Shown here piece by piece: positions 9,395 through 17,789 of a stretch of DNA of 64,000 bases; the first letter of the stretch is position 1; each line of letters opens with the position of its first letter. The position numbers and the translations under genes are program-made. The notes under the pieces are model-generated. The model ran no database searches. It worked only from the letters and a program-made list of their open reading frames with translations, and was not told where the DNA came from. Origin of the DNA: Streptomyces natalensis ATCC 27448. GTDB taxonomy: Bacteria; Actinomycetota; Actinomycetes; Streptomycetales; Streptomycetaceae. The stretch lies in assembly GCF_000935125.1 (NCBI RefSeq), contig NZ_JRKI01000034.1, positions 670,318 through 734,317 on the forward strand. Reading direction: 5' to 3'.

Positions 9395-10114
9395 CTACCA
9401 CGGCAGCGGGCTGCCGTCGCGGAAGAAGCCGCCCGTCGGCCCGTCGTCGGGCAGCGTGGCGGCGTGGACGACACTCGCCGCCCCCTCCTCGACCGGCCGC
9501 CCGCCCGGCCCGCCCATATCGGTGGCCACCCACCCGGGACAGACCGCATTGACCAGGACGCCGTCGCCCCGCAGCTCGTCCGCCAGCATCCGGGTCAGCG
9601 CGTTCAGAGCAGCCTTGGAGGCGCTGTACGCCGGGGTGCCGCCGCCCATGGAGGCGAGCGAACCGGCCTCGCTGGAGACATTCACCAGCCGCGGATGCGC
9701 CGAGGCGCGCAGCAACGGTGCAAAGGCGATCGCCATCCGCCACGGCCCGTACAGATTGGTCTCGGCTGCCTCCCGGACGACGGCGAGGTCGGCGGTGACG
9801 GCCCGCTGCCACGTGTCGTAGGCGATACCGGCGTTGTTGACGAGGACGTCCAACCTGCCGTAGAGATGGGCGACTTGGCCCACCGCGGCGGCCACACTGC
9901 CCTCGTCCGTGACATCGAGCCGCAACGGCCGCACCTCGCGCCCGGTCTCGCGGGTCAGCTCTTCGGCGGCCCACTCGGTGGGCTCGAAACTGCGCCCGGT
10001 CAGCAGCACCGTATGCCCGAGGGCCGCCAGTTGCCGGCACACCTCCCGGCCGATTCCGCGGTTGGCACCGGTGACGAGGGAGACGGTGGCGGTCGGGTCG
10101 AGCGACGGGGGCAT
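9395..10114 (-). CDS. Short-chain dehydrogenase/reductase
   Basis: The 239-residue protein is a classical SDR that would oxidise or reduce a carbonyl/alcohol with NAD(P). The cofactor motif TGANRGIG is at 15-22, NNAG at 93-96, the catalytic Ser near 147 and YSASK with Tyr163 and Lys167. The PCPGWVATDMGG-like segment near the C-terminus is typical of carbonyl-reductase-like members. It stands alone; the substrate cannot be inferred. Confidence 0.88.
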   Translation of the reverse strand: MPPSLDPTATVSLVTGANRGIGREVCRQLAALGHTVLLTGRSFEPTEWAAEELTRETGREVRPLRLDVTDEGSVAAAVGQVAHLYGRLDVLVNNAGIAYDTWQRAVTADLAVVREAAETNLYGPWRMAIAFAPLLRASAHPRLVNVSSEAGSLASMGGGTPAYSASKAALNALTRMLADELRGDGVLVNAVCPGWVATDMGGPGGRPVEEGAASVVHAATLPDDGPTGGFFRDGSPLPW

Positions 10115-10288
10115 ACGGGGCTCCTGAGGCGGGTGGGGGCGGTGCAGGGATACGTAGCCGCTCGCCCGCGTTCCGTCACCTCACATCGCCCGGCTGCGCG
10201 CCCTCTCCCCCTGACCGCCCGCCCGCTCACGCTCCGCCACTTCGCGCCTCCTCGATGACTCGTCCACTACGCCACGCCCCGCGCCACG

Positions 10289-11149
10289 TCACTTCATCCA
10301 CGCCCCTTCGTACCTCCGGTACGTCCCGTCATGCGTGGCCAGATGGACCCACTGGTCCACATAGGCGCTGAACTCCTCGTCGCCGCGCGGCAGTGCATAC
10401 GCCTTCTCTGAGAAGGTGAACGGCTTGCCGGGGTGGACCGAGCAGAGTTCGGGGTGGCGGGCGGCCTGGTAGCGGGTCTCGCTCGCGTCGGTCATCATCA
10501 CGTCCGCGCGGCCGGCGATGATCTCGTCGAAGATGGTGGTGTTGTCCTGGTGGACGATGATCCGGGCCTTCTTGAGGTGGGCGCGGGCGAACTCCTCGTT
10601 GGTGCCGCCGGGGTTGACGATGGCCCTCGTCCCGGGGCGGTCGATCTGATCCAGCGTCCGGTAGCGGTCCTTGTCGGCGCAGCGGACGAGGGGCGTCTTG
10701 CCGTCCGTACGGGTGGGCTCACTGAAGTACACGGTGCGGGCGCGGGCGAGGGTGATCGAGACGCCGCCCATGGCGATATCGCAGCGGCCCGCGGCGAGGT
10801 CGCCGATGAGGCGGGCCCAGGTCGTGGCGACATAACGCGGTGTGGCGTCCAGGCTCTTGGCGAGGTCCCGGGCCATCCGGATGTCGATACCGCGGTAGGC
10901 GCCGGTCTGTGGATCGCGGTAGGTGAAGGGGCGGTAGTCGCCGGTGGTGCAGACGCGCAGCACGCCGCGCCGCGGGATGGCGTCCAGGAGGGTGGCGGAC
11001 GGCCGCCGGATGTGCGGGGCGGCCGCGGTGGGCGCGGAACCGGGCGTGGGAGCCGGGGCGGTGGCGGACGATACGGCGGCCGGCGAGGGGGCGGCGGCGG
11101 TGAGGGCGAGGAGACAGGCGAGGGCGGACAGCGTGGCGGCGCGCTTCAT
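10289..11149 (-). CDS. Secreted family-3 solute-binding protein, cyclohexadienyl dehydratase-like
   Basis: The 286-residue protein has a cleavable signal peptide (about 1-25) and an Ala/Pro-rich linker, then an SBP_bac_3 fold. The blocks LRVCTTGDYRPFTYRD, IAMGGVSITLARAR and TDGKTPLVRC match periplasmic cyclohexadienyl dehydratase (PheC), which makes phenylpyruvate from prephenate, better than they match plain amino-acid binding proteins. No ABC permease or ATPase adjoins it, which fits an enzyme or orphan binding protein. The two possibilities cannot be separated from sequence alone. Confidence 0.75.
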   Translation of the reverse strand: MKRAATLSALACLLALTAAAPSPAAVSSATAPAPTPGSAPTAAAPHIRRPSATLLDAIPRRGVLRVCTTGDYRPFTYRDPQTGAYRGIDIRMARDLAKSLDATPRYVATTWARLIGDLAAGRCDIAMGGVSITLARARTVYFSEPTRTDGKTPLVRCADKDRYRTLDQIDRPGTRAIVNPGGTNEEFARAHLKKARIIVHQDNTTIFDEIIAGRADVMMTDASETRYQAARHPELCSVHPGKPFTFSEKAYALPRGDEEFSAYVDQWVHLATHDGTYRRYEGAWMK

Positions 11150-11276
11150 GGCGGCTCCTGCGGCAGGCGCATGATCATGTGGTGGAAGCGCTCAGCGTGG
11201 CAGAGGGGGCTGCCCTGCGGAAGTCCGCCCCCGGAAGCCCGCCCCGCTCCGCGCCGTCGCCGCCCTCGCCCGGAGC

Positions 11277-11945
11277 TCAGTCCTCGAACGGCTCGGCCAT
11301 GATGTCCGGCGACGGATGGTCGGGGGCCGCGTCGGCGAGGCGGGCCAGGAGGTCGGCGGCGCGTTTGGTGACGGTGTCGCGGTCGCCCTCGGAGAGTGCG
11401 GAGCCCATGCCGACGGCGACCGCGCCCGCGGCGATCCATTCCGGCGCGTCCTCGACCGTCACCCCGCCCGTCGGCAGCAGCGGCGCCTGGGGCAGGGCGG
11501 CGCGCACCTCCCGTATCCAGGACGGGTGATGGGCGGCGGCCGGGAACAGTTTGAGGGCGTCGGCGCCGAGTTCGAGAGCGCGGACCATTTCGGTGGGCGT
11601 CGACACACCGGGGAAGACCGGGACGCCGTAGCGGTGGGCCGTACGGATGACCTCCGCGTCCAGGCTCGGCGAGACCAGGAAGCGGGCCCCGGCGTCCACG
11701 GCCATCCGGGCCGACACCGCGTCAAGAACCGTGCCCGCGCCGATGACCGCGTCCTCGCCCAGCTCGCGGGTGAGGGTGGTGACCGCCTCCAGCGCGAACG
11801 GCGTGGTCAGGGATATCTCCAGGCTGGTGATGCCGGCCGACAGCAGGGTGTCGGCGGTGGCGCTCGCCTCGTCATAGGTCTTGCTGCGGACGATGGCGAA
11901 AACCCGCTGAGCCAGGGCGGCCCGGGTGATCTCCCAGCGATACAC
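11277..11945 (-). CDS. eda: KDPG/KHG-type aldolase
   Basis: The 222-residue TIM barrel is of the 2-keto-3-deoxy-6-phosphogluconate aldolase family, which cleaves the sugar acid phosphate to pyruvate and glyceraldehyde 3-phosphate. The Schiff-base Lys132 in LKLFPA, Glu43 in SLEISLTTP and Arg20 are present, as is the PTGGV phosphate loop. GTG 11945 was chosen because GGAAGGA lies upstream and the protein then starts like other family members; an upstream extension of the frame has no coding character. The true keto-acid substrate may differ. No KDG kinase adjoins it. Confidence 0.82.
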   Translation of the reverse strand: MYRWEITRAALAQRVFAIVRSKTYDEASATADTLLSAGITSLEISLTTPFALEAVTTLTRELGEDAVIGAGTVLDAVSARMAVDAGARFLVSPSLDAEVIRTAHRYGVPVFPGVSTPTEMVRALELGADALKLFPAAAHHPSWIREVRAALPQAPLLPTGGVTVEDAPEWIAAGAVAVGMGSALSEGDRDTVTKRAADLLARLADAAPDHPSPDIMAEPFED

Positions 11946-12312
11946 GGCAGTTCGCCGTCCTTCCTTGTCTCCAACGCTGCATGCCGCCGTCCACCGCCGG
12001 TCGCGGCTGCGACGGACCCGTCCCGGCGGAAAGGGCGGACCAGGCACTTCCCGGGGCGCGCCACGGCAACCGGCCACGTCATGGCCCTCGGCCGCTGCAC
12101 GGCCTCTTTGCCGCCGATGCCCGCCCACTCCTCGTTTCTACCGAAACGCTACCGGCAACCACTGACAATCCTCCCCCGGGGGTGCGCTCTCGCGCCCCCT
12201 TACGCCGAGAATTGGGCGGAAGGGCCAACCGGGACCCGCACACAGCACGACGGCGGCCGGGGTGCCCGTGCACCCCGGCCGCCGCGCTGACGTCACACGC
12301 CCGCCGAATACC
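11946..12312. other. Intergenic region between aldolase and RNase genes
   Basis: No gene is supported. The left part is the leader of the aldolase gene; the right part holds the terminator at 12251-12284. Between them I see nothing distinctive. Confidence 0.6.
12251..12284 (-). terminator. Strong hairpin terminator after the RNase gene
   Basis: A perfect 15-bp stem (12251-12265 with 12270-12284) and a 4-base loop begin 28 bases beyond the RNase stop codon. It lacks a T tract, as is common for Streptomyces terminators. Confidence 0.75.
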
Positions 12313-12762
12313 TCAGCAGCTGCGGTCGACGAGGTCGAACGTCTTGTAGTGGTCGGCGGTGTAGTAGTCCTCGTCCTTCTTCTCGCCGGCCACGATGCGC
12401 CGGGCGCCGCGGTCGGGAGAGCCGGGAGTGACGACGGTGTACTCGTGGTAGTAGTCGGCGCTCTGGGACGGCAGGATGCCTTCGCGGTTGTCGAAGACGG
12501 TGCCGTCCTTCGGGTACGGGAAGGGCCCGCCCTTGGCGATCAGGTCCAGGGTGTCGTGGGCCTGGGAGGGCAGCTTGGAGTAGCAGACGTTGCCGACGGA
12601 GGTGACGTGCACCGGCGTTGCGTGCGCCGTCGCGGCGTACGCGGTGGCCTGGTGCGGGGTCGCGACCGCGGGCGTGGCGGTGACCGCGGTACCGCCTATG
12701 AGCAGGGCGGATGCGAGGGCGCCGACGGCGCCGAGACGGGTGATCCGTGGGGGGATTCTCAT
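12313..12762 (-). CDS. Secreted guanyl-specific ribonuclease, RNase Sa homologue
   Basis: The 149-residue precursor has a signal peptide (1 to about 34) and a mature domain closely matching RNase Sa of Streptomyces aureofaciens, which cleaves RNA 3' of guanosine. The catalytic Glu107 (YYHEYTVVTP), Arg122 (RGARRI) and His138 (ADHYKTF), and the disulfide pair Cys60/Cys149, all align with Glu54, Arg69, His85, Cys7 and Cys96 of RNase Sa. I prefer ATG 12762, which gives a normal signal peptide; ATG 12789 would add nine residues. No barstar-like inhibitor gene is seen next to it. Confidence 0.88.
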   Translation of the reverse strand: MRIPPRITRLGAVGALASALLIGGTAVTATPAVATPHQATAYAATAHATPVHVTSVGNVCYSKLPSQAHDTLDLIAKGGPFPYPKDGTVFDNREGILPSQSADYYHEYTVVTPGSPDRGARRIVAGEKKDEDYYTADHYKTFDLVDRSC

Positions 12763-12907
12763 ACCGTCCAGCATGACGCGCGTAGACATGACCCTGTCAA
12801 TGCCAACCAGCCTATGTTTCCCGGGAGTTCACACAATCCCCACCGCAGCCCGCGTCCCGCTCCCGCCTCACGCGCCGTACCGGGGGCCCGCGCCGATTTG
12901 CCTCAGA

Positions 12908-12922
12908 GGCAAAACTTTTGCC
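12908..12922. promoter_or_regulatory. Palindromic operator candidate of the XRE-cupin regulator
   Basis: GGCAAAACTTTTGCC is a perfect 7-bp inverted repeat around one base, 31 bp upstream of the XRE-cupin start, within an A/T-rich island. Such sites are typical autoregulatory targets of this regulator type. Confidence 0.6.
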
Positions 12923-12952
12923 CCTCGGGCGATAGGTGGCTATACCGGGACC

Positions 12953-13618
12953 ATGACGGACACGGACCCCGGCGACCTCGCCGCCACCCCTCCGGACGCC
13001 TCGCCCGGCTCCGGCCCGGACCCCGGACCCGAGGAACTGGCCACCGTCGCGCCCCGGCTGCGTGACCTGCGGCGCCGTAGCGGACTGACCCTGGAGACCG
13101 CGGCGCGGCGGGTCGGACTGTCGCCCGCGCATCTGTCGCGGCTGGAGACCGGCCGCCGCCAGCCGTCGCTGCCGATGCTGCTGGCCCTGGCCCGTACGTA
13201 CGGAACCACGGTATCCGACCTGCTCGGCGAGACCGCGCCCGAACGGGACCCGATCCTGCGGGCCGGACGCACCGAGCCCTCGGAGGCCGGCGGCTGGACG
13301 TACTGGACGGTGGGCGGCGCCGGGCGGGCGATGCAGGCGCTGCGGGTGCATGTGCCGCAACGGGCGCAGGGCGAGCTGGTGCGGGTGCATCCCGGCGAGG
13401 AGTGGCTGTACGTCCTCACCGGGCGGCTGCGGCTGACGCTGGGTGAGGCGGTGCATGTGCTGGGCCCGGGGGACGCGGCGCATTTCGACTCGCTGACACC
13501 GCACCGGATCGCGGCCGCCTCCCGGGGCGGCACGGAGCTGCTGTTCGTCCACACGCTGCTCCAGAGCGGGGCCGCGGAGCTGTGCCTGGGGGACCGGACC
13601 CCACGCCGCGGACCGTGA
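12953..13618 (+). CDS. XRE-family regulator with C-terminal cupin
   Basis: The 221-residue protein combines an XRE helix-turn-helix (about 30-88, LETAARRVGLSPAHLSRLE) with a cupin barrel (about 125-205, HPGEEWLYVLTGRLRLTLGE and GDAAHFDSLTPHR). Members of this class repress a few adjacent genes in response to a small molecule held in the cupin. ATG 12953 gives the normal start; the frame upstream is shadow of the RNase region. A tiny membrane-protein gene follows 86 bases later and is its likely target. Confidence 0.88.
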   Translation: MTDTDPGDLAATPPDASPGSGPDPGPEELATVAPRLRDLRRRSGLTLETAARRVGLSPAHLSRLETGRRQPSLPMLLALARTYGTTVSDLLGETAPERDPILRAGRTEPSEAGGWTYWTVGGAGRAMQALRVHVPQRAQGELVRVHPGEEWLYVLTGRLRLTLGEAVHVLGPGDAAHFDSLTPHRIAAASRGGTELLFVHTLLQSGAAELCLGDRTPRRGP

Positions 13619-13704
13619 CCGGCCCCGACGCCACCGGGCCCCGCCGAGAGCCCCACCGAGGGCCCCACCGAGCCCTACCGAGCCCCAGGAAAGGACCGTA
13701 CGCC

Positions 13705-13860
13705 GTGCCCGACCAGAGGCCCCAGGAGCGCCCGGCCCGTGCCTACGTCGAGACCAAACCGCCGCGCGGGGTCTATGTCCGCGTCTTCATCTACGTCGTC
13801 GCCACCCACGTCCTGCTGGCGTTCCTGAGCCTGCTGGTGTACGCCGCCAGGACGCGCTGA
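13705..13860 (+). CDS. Small single-pass membrane protein (DUF6126-like)
   Basis: The 51-residue protein begins at GTG 13705 behind AGGAAAGGA. A charged N-terminal half ending in PRGVYVRVF is followed by one membrane helix (about 25-46, IYVVATHVLLAFLSLLVYA). The size, the PRGVYxRVF box and the place after an XRE-cupin gene recall the DUF6126 family of actinomycetes; that name is from memory and should be checked. Function unknown. Confidence 0.7.
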   Translation: MPDQRPQERPARAYVETKPPRGVYVRVFIYVVATHVLLAFLSLLVYAARTR

Positions 13861-13891
13861 CCGGCGCCCGCCCGGGACCGGGAAACCGGCC

Positions 13892-14710
13892 TCATCCCGC
13901 ATGGGTCGAGAACAGGCCACCCGTCGGCCCCTGCTTGTCCCCGCCCTGGGCCTTCTTCAGGGCGTTGGCCAGGCCCTCGATGGTGAGCGACTGCAAGATG
14001 ACCCGGCCGTTGCCCTCCAGGGTCGCCAGGGACAGCCCTTCGCCGCCGAACACGGCGTTCATCAGGCCCTGGCGGTTGAGCCCGCCGATCCGCTGGACGC
14101 CGTACTCGATGCCCTCCTCGAAGGCGACGATGCAGCCGGTGTCGACCTCGATCCGGCCGCCGAAATCGGCGGGGTTGAGGTCGATGAAATTGCCCGCGCC
14201 GCAGATGATGACCGTGCCCCGGCCGGTGAACTTCTCCAGGATGAAGCCCTCACCGCCGCTCATGCCCGTACGGCCGCCGGCGAACGCGATACCGAAGTCG
14301 ACGGTCGACTCGGCGGCGACGAAGGCGTCCTTCTCCGCGAACCATGCGCGGTGCCCGTCCAGTTCGAGGGCGCGCATCTCACCGGGCAGCACCCCGGCGA
14401 AACCGACCGTGCCCTCGCCCCCGGTGGCGGTGAAGTACTGGAAGGCGAGCGATTCACCCGCCAGGGCCCGCTGACCGACCTGCATGGCCGTCCCCATCGC
14501 CTGTCGCAGGAGGCCGCCCATGCCGCCGCCCGCGCCCCCGCCGTCCCTGCCCTGCCGGTTGTCGCCGGGCCCGGACAGCCGCGTCTCCATCGTCACATTC
14601 GCCGTCTTGAACAGGAACTTTCCGGCCTCGCAGTAGACGGTCTGGCCGGGCTGGAGCGAACAGACGGCCATCTGCATGGCGTTGCCGACGATCTCTTGCT
14701 GGAGGGTCAC
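13892..14710 (-). CDS. AIM24/TIGR00266-family protein
   Basis: The 272-residue beta-rich, Gly-rich protein carries the AIM24 family features: QPGQTVYCEAGKFLFKT near residue 20, an acidic patch, and GAGNFIDLNPADFGGRIEVDTG near 170. The molecular role of the bacterial family is not established. GTG 14710 has AGGGAG about 10 bases upstream. It is transcribed away from the 34-bp tandem repeat found just before it. Confidence 0.82.
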   Translation of the reverse strand: MTLQQEIVGNAMQMAVCSLQPGQTVYCEAGKFLFKTANVTMETRLSGPGDNRQGRDGGGAGGGMGGLLRQAMGTAMQVGQRALAGESLAFQYFTATGGEGTVGFAGVLPGEMRALELDGHRAWFAEKDAFVAAESTVDFGIAFAGGRTGMSGGEGFILEKFTGRGTVIICGAGNFIDLNPADFGGRIEVDTGCIVAFEEGIEYGVQRIGGLNRQGLMNAVFGGEGLSLATLEGNGRVILQSLTIEGLANALKKAQGGDKQGPTGGLFSTHAG

Positions 14711-14753
14711 AATGGCACTCCCTGGTGCGACGGAGGAACGAACGCCCGCACAA

Positions 14754-14837
14754 CGAGCGGCGCGACCGGCGGGTTCCAGGGGGCGGCCGAGCGGCGCGGC
14801 CGGCGGGTTCCAGGGGCCCGCCGAGCGGCGCGGCCGA
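14754..14837. repeat. 34-bp tandem repeat, about 2.5 copies
   Basis: Copies start at 14754, 14788 and 14822 and each begins CGAGCGGCGCG; the first two differ at a few positions and the third is cut after about 16 bases. It lies 44 bp before the AIM24 gene, so it may overlap its promoter. Confidence 0.75.
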
Positions 14838-15060
14838 GGCGCCGCGGGCGGCCCGCGGTTCTCGTCCGAGGATTCGCGCCGCCGCTCCGCGCTGAAACCG
14901 CCAACTTCACGTCCTGGGGCGGCTGTTGCGTCACCGTCGAGGCCGCGATGCGCAAGCACTACGCCTTCCCCGAAGCGGCCCGCGGTTTCTTCGCGCTCTT
15001 CGCGCAGCCCGCACCGGACCTCCGCGACGCGGCCCGCGCGGCCGTCCAGCACGGCCTCGG

Positions 15061-15092
15061 GGTGACCGGGCGGCACGGGCCACCCGGTCACC
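15061..15092 (-). terminator. Hairpin terminator after the allantoin operon
   Basis: A perfect 10-bp stem (15061-15070 with 15083-15092) and a 12-base loop lie about 40 bases beyond the allantoicase stop. Confidence 0.65.
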
Positions 15093-15130
15093 GGTCCTCG
15101 TGGCGTCACCGGCCACCCGTCATCGCGGCA

Positions 15131-16306
15131 TCACCGCCCGGCGCCGCCGCCCAACTCCTCATGGCGGGCGGCCAGTCGGCGAGCCCCCTCCTCGGTGAGC
15201 GAGCCGTGCAGCCGCAGCCGGGCGATGCCGCCGTCCGGGAAGATGTCGATCCTGACCTGGGTGGCGGCCGCGGCGTCGTCCAGCAGGAAACGGTGGACGG
15301 TGTCGGGCTGGAGACGGGTGCGCGGCAGCAGTTCGGTCCACTCCCCGTCGCCGTCCTTCTCGCCGTCCCGGCCGAAGAGGGCCGCCCAGCCCGCCGAGTT
15401 GCCCTTGAGACAGCCGGTGTCGATCTCCACGGCGCGGATCACGGACTGCTCGGTGAGGCGGTAGCGGACCCAGTCGTTGCCGCTGCCGCGGCGGCGCCGG
15501 GTCTCCCAGCCGTCGTCCATCTTGCGGGAGCGGCCCGGCTGGATGGTGTTGGTGGGCGAGGAGTAGAAGCGGTCCGAGGCGTCCTCGACGCGGCCGCCGT
15601 TCTCCAGGGCGGCGAGGTCGAAGGTGCCCAGCGCGGCGAGCCACCCGGGGGCCGGGACGACCTCACCGTGCACCCGCAGGCGGGCGACGCCCCCGTCGGG
15701 GTGCTGGTTGAGTCGCAGATGGGTGAAGCGCCGGGGGACGTCCACGGCGAAGCCGTTGGCGGCGTGGCCGCCGATGGCGGTACGCGGGACGAGTGTGGTC
15801 CAGGTGACGTCGTCGGCCAGGAGGTCGTCGGGCGAGGGCGAGCCGTCCACCCAGGTGCCCTGGACGCTGACGGACTGCGGGTAGTTGCCGCGGAAGTGGG
15901 CGGTGTCGACGACGATGCCGTGGATCACACCGGGCGCGCCGAGCCGGATCAGCGCCCAGTCGTGGTCCTCGTCCGTGGGGAAGGGGTTCGCGCCGTCGGT
16001 GCCGCGGCGGCGCCGGGTCTCCCAGCCGTCCATGATCTTGCCCTTGTGGCCGAAAGCCTCCGGGTCGAAGTGGGCGGCCTCGGGCGTCAGGAGGTTCTCG
16101 CGCTCGGCGAAGAACTCGTCGTTGGCCGCGATCACCCCGGCGCCCAGCCGCCGGTCCGCGAGGTCGGGCAGCTGCGCGAAGGGGAAGCCGCCGGGTCCCG
16201 GAGTGCGGTAGTCGGCGTACGGGTCACCGCCCGTGTAGGGGCTTGCGTCACCGGTGAAGCGGGGTATGTCCGGGCCGGTCGGGTGGGGGAGGTCGGCGCT
16301 GGTCAT
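15131..16306 (-). CDS. alc: Allantoicase
   Basis: The 391-residue protein hydrolyses allantoate to ureidoglycolate and urea. It has the duplicated allantoicase fold; each half contains the block MDGWETRRRRG (near residues 92 and 260), and the motif VDTAHFRGNYPQ near 135 is mirrored by IDTGCLKGN in the second half. Its ATG overlaps the allantoinase stop by four bases, so the two enzymes of consecutive steps are translationally coupled. Expression should follow the AllR-type site before allantoinase. Confidence 0.93.
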   Translation of the reverse strand: MTSADLPHPTGPDIPRFTGDASPYTGGDPYADYRTPGPGGFPFAQLPDLADRRLGAGVIAANDEFFAERENLLTPEAAHFDPEAFGHKGKIMDGWETRRRRGTDGANPFPTDEDHDWALIRLGAPGVIHGIVVDTAHFRGNYPQSVSVQGTWVDGSPSPDDLLADDVTWTTLVPRTAIGGHAANGFAVDVPRRFTHLRLNQHPDGGVARLRVHGEVVPAPGWLAALGTFDLAALENGGRVEDASDRFYSSPTNTIQPGRSRKMDDGWETRRRRGSGNDWVRYRLTEQSVIRAVEIDTGCLKGNSAGWAALFGRDGEKDGDGEWTELLPRTRLQPDTVHRFLLDDAAAATQVRIDIFPDGGIARLRLHGSLTEEGARRLAARHEELGGGAGR

Positions 16307-17646
16307 ATGCTCTGCGGCCTTTCCAGGAGCTCGCCAACGGGCTCGGCGAGGGTGGCGCCGTCGTTGATCTTCCGGCCGCGCAGCCAGGTGGACCGTACGA
16401 CGCCGTACAGCGTCCGGCCCGCGTATGCCGTGATCTTGTTGCGGTGTTCGAGGGCCTGCGGGTCCACGGTGAAGGTCTCGTCCGGGGCGAGGACGGCGAA
16501 GTCGGCGTCGCGGCCGGGTTCGATGGCGCCCTTGCGGCCGAGGCCGACGAGTGCCGCCGGGGCGGTGGCCATCCAGCGCACCACGTCGTCCAGGGTGTGG
16601 CCGCGTTCGCGGGCCGCGGTCCAGATGGCGGGCAGGCCCAGCTGGAGGGAGGAGATACCGCCCCAGGCCGCGCCGAAGTCGGCGGACTTGAGGTCGGCGG
16701 TGGAGGGCGAGTGGTCGGAGACGATGCAGTCGATGGTGCCGTCGGCCAGGCCCTGCCAGAGCGCGTCCTGGTTGGCCGCCTCGCGGATCGGCGGGCAGCA
16801 CTTGAACTCCGTTGCGCCGTCGGGGACTTCCTCGGCGGTCAGGGTCAGGAAGTGCGGACAGGTCTCGACGGTGATCTTGACGCCCTCGCCCTTGGCGGCG
16901 GCGATCAGCGGCAGCGCGTCGCTGGAGGACAGATGCAGGACGTGCACCCGCGCATCCAGCAGCTTGGCCAGGGAGATCAGCCCGGCGATGGCGTCGTTCT
17001 CGCTGGCCCGGGGCCGGGAGGCGAGGAAGTCGGCGTACTTGGGGCCGTGCGCCTCGGGGGCCGCGTCCAGGTGGCCCGGGTCCTCGGCGTGCACGATCAG
17101 CAGACCGTCGAAGCCGGCGATCTCCCCGAGGGCGGCGGCCAGCTGTTCCTGGTCGAGCTGGGGGAACTCGTCCACGCCGGAGGGCGAGAGGAAGCATTTG
17201 AAGCCGAACACCCCGGCGTCGTGCAGCGGGCGCAGGTCCTTGACGTTGCCGGGGATCGCGCCGCCCCAGAAGCCGACGTCGATATGCGCCTTGCTGCGGG
17301 CGACCTCGCGCTTGGTGTCGAGGTTCGCGGCGGTGGTGGTGGGCGGGAGGCTGTTGAGCGGCATGTCCACGAGGGTGGTGATCCCGCCGGCCGCGGCCGC
17401 GCGGGTGGCCGTCCAGAAGCCCTCCCACTCGGTGCGGCCGGGGTCGTTGACGTGGACGTGGGTGTCGACGAGGCCGGGCAGCAGGACGTCGTCACCGAAG
17501 TCCTCGACCCGCGCCGCGGCCGGGGGCTCGGCGTCGTGCGGCAGGACCGCCGCGATCTTGCCGTCCGTGACGACGACGGACGCGGCGCGCGTTCCCTCCG
17601 GGGTGACGACGCGCGTGGAGCGCAGCACCAGCTCTGTTTCGGACAC
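16303..17646 (-). CDS. allB: Allantoinase
   Basis: The 447-residue amidohydrolase opens allantoin to allantoate in the cytoplasm. Metal ligands are visible: HVH at 63-65, the carboxylated Lys150 in FGFKCF, later His residues in HAED and HLSSSD, and Asp in SDHSPS. GTG 17646 with GAGGAGGGG upstream gives the normal length; an ATG 36 codons earlier would place the start near the AllR-type operator and adds an Ala/Arg-rich tail with no family match. It heads an operon with allantoicase. Confidence 0.93.
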   Translation of the reverse strand: MSETELVLRSTRVVTPEGTRAASVVVTDGKIAAVLPHDAEPPAAARVEDFGDDVLLPGLVDTHVHVNDPGRTEWEGFWTATRAAAAGGITTLVDMPLNSLPPTTTAANLDTKREVARSKAHIDVGFWGGAIPGNVKDLRPLHDAGVFGFKCFLSPSGVDEFPQLDQEQLAAALGEIAGFDGLLIVHAEDPGHLDAAPEAHGPKYADFLASRPRASENDAIAGLISLAKLLDARVHVLHLSSSDALPLIAAAKGEGVKITVETCPHFLTLTAEEVPDGATEFKCCPPIREAANQDALWQGLADGTIDCIVSDHSPSTADLKSADFGAAWGGISSLQLGLPAIWTAARERGHTLDDVVRWMATAPAALVGLGRKGAIEPGRDADFAVLAPDETFTVDPQALEHRNKITAYAGRTLYGVVRSTWLRGRKINDGATLAEPVGELLERPQSI

Positions 17647-17759
17647 CCAGTCCCCTCCTCGTAGCGTGTTCTCATCGTTGCGTGCTGCCGCACGGGGCGC
17701 ACGGCCGGCGGCCGGTACGGCGGCCGGTGCCGGGAATTCACCCCGCGACGACATGCGGA

Positions 17760-17778
17760 ATTCAACAGTCTGTTGAAT
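17760..17778. promoter_or_regulatory. AllR-type operator before allantoinase
   Basis: ATTCAACAGTCTGTTGAAT is a perfect inverted repeat (8-bp arms, 3-bp centre), 114 bp upstream of the allantoinase start. Three further copies of the TCAACA-N3-TGTTGA pattern precede malate synthase, the uricase operon and catalase. The AllR-like regulator gene lies 600 bp away. Confidence 0.75.
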
Positions 17779-17789
17779 GAGTCTTCACT

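Larger units (their letters stand above)
14711..15130. other. Intergenic region with tandem repeat and terminator
   Basis: It holds the 34-bp repeats at 14754-14837 and the allantoicase terminator at 15061-15092. Open frames on both strands across 14850-15060 were inspected and show no recognisable protein. Confidence 0.55.

Noticed and set aside
12313..12789. Toxin of a toxin-antitoxin pair (barnase-like)
   Set aside because: It has a signal peptide and matches secreted RNase Sa, and no inhibitor gene adjoins it.
14850..15115. Open frames on both strands between the tandem repeat and the allantoicase terminator
   Set aside because: Neither strand gives a recognisable protein or a convincing start, and both are mirror shadows of each other.
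13901..17776. A 1291-codon forward open frame over the AIM24, allantoicase and allantoinase genes
   Set aside because: It is an antisense shadow created by high third-position G+C; the minus-strand enzymes are unambiguous.
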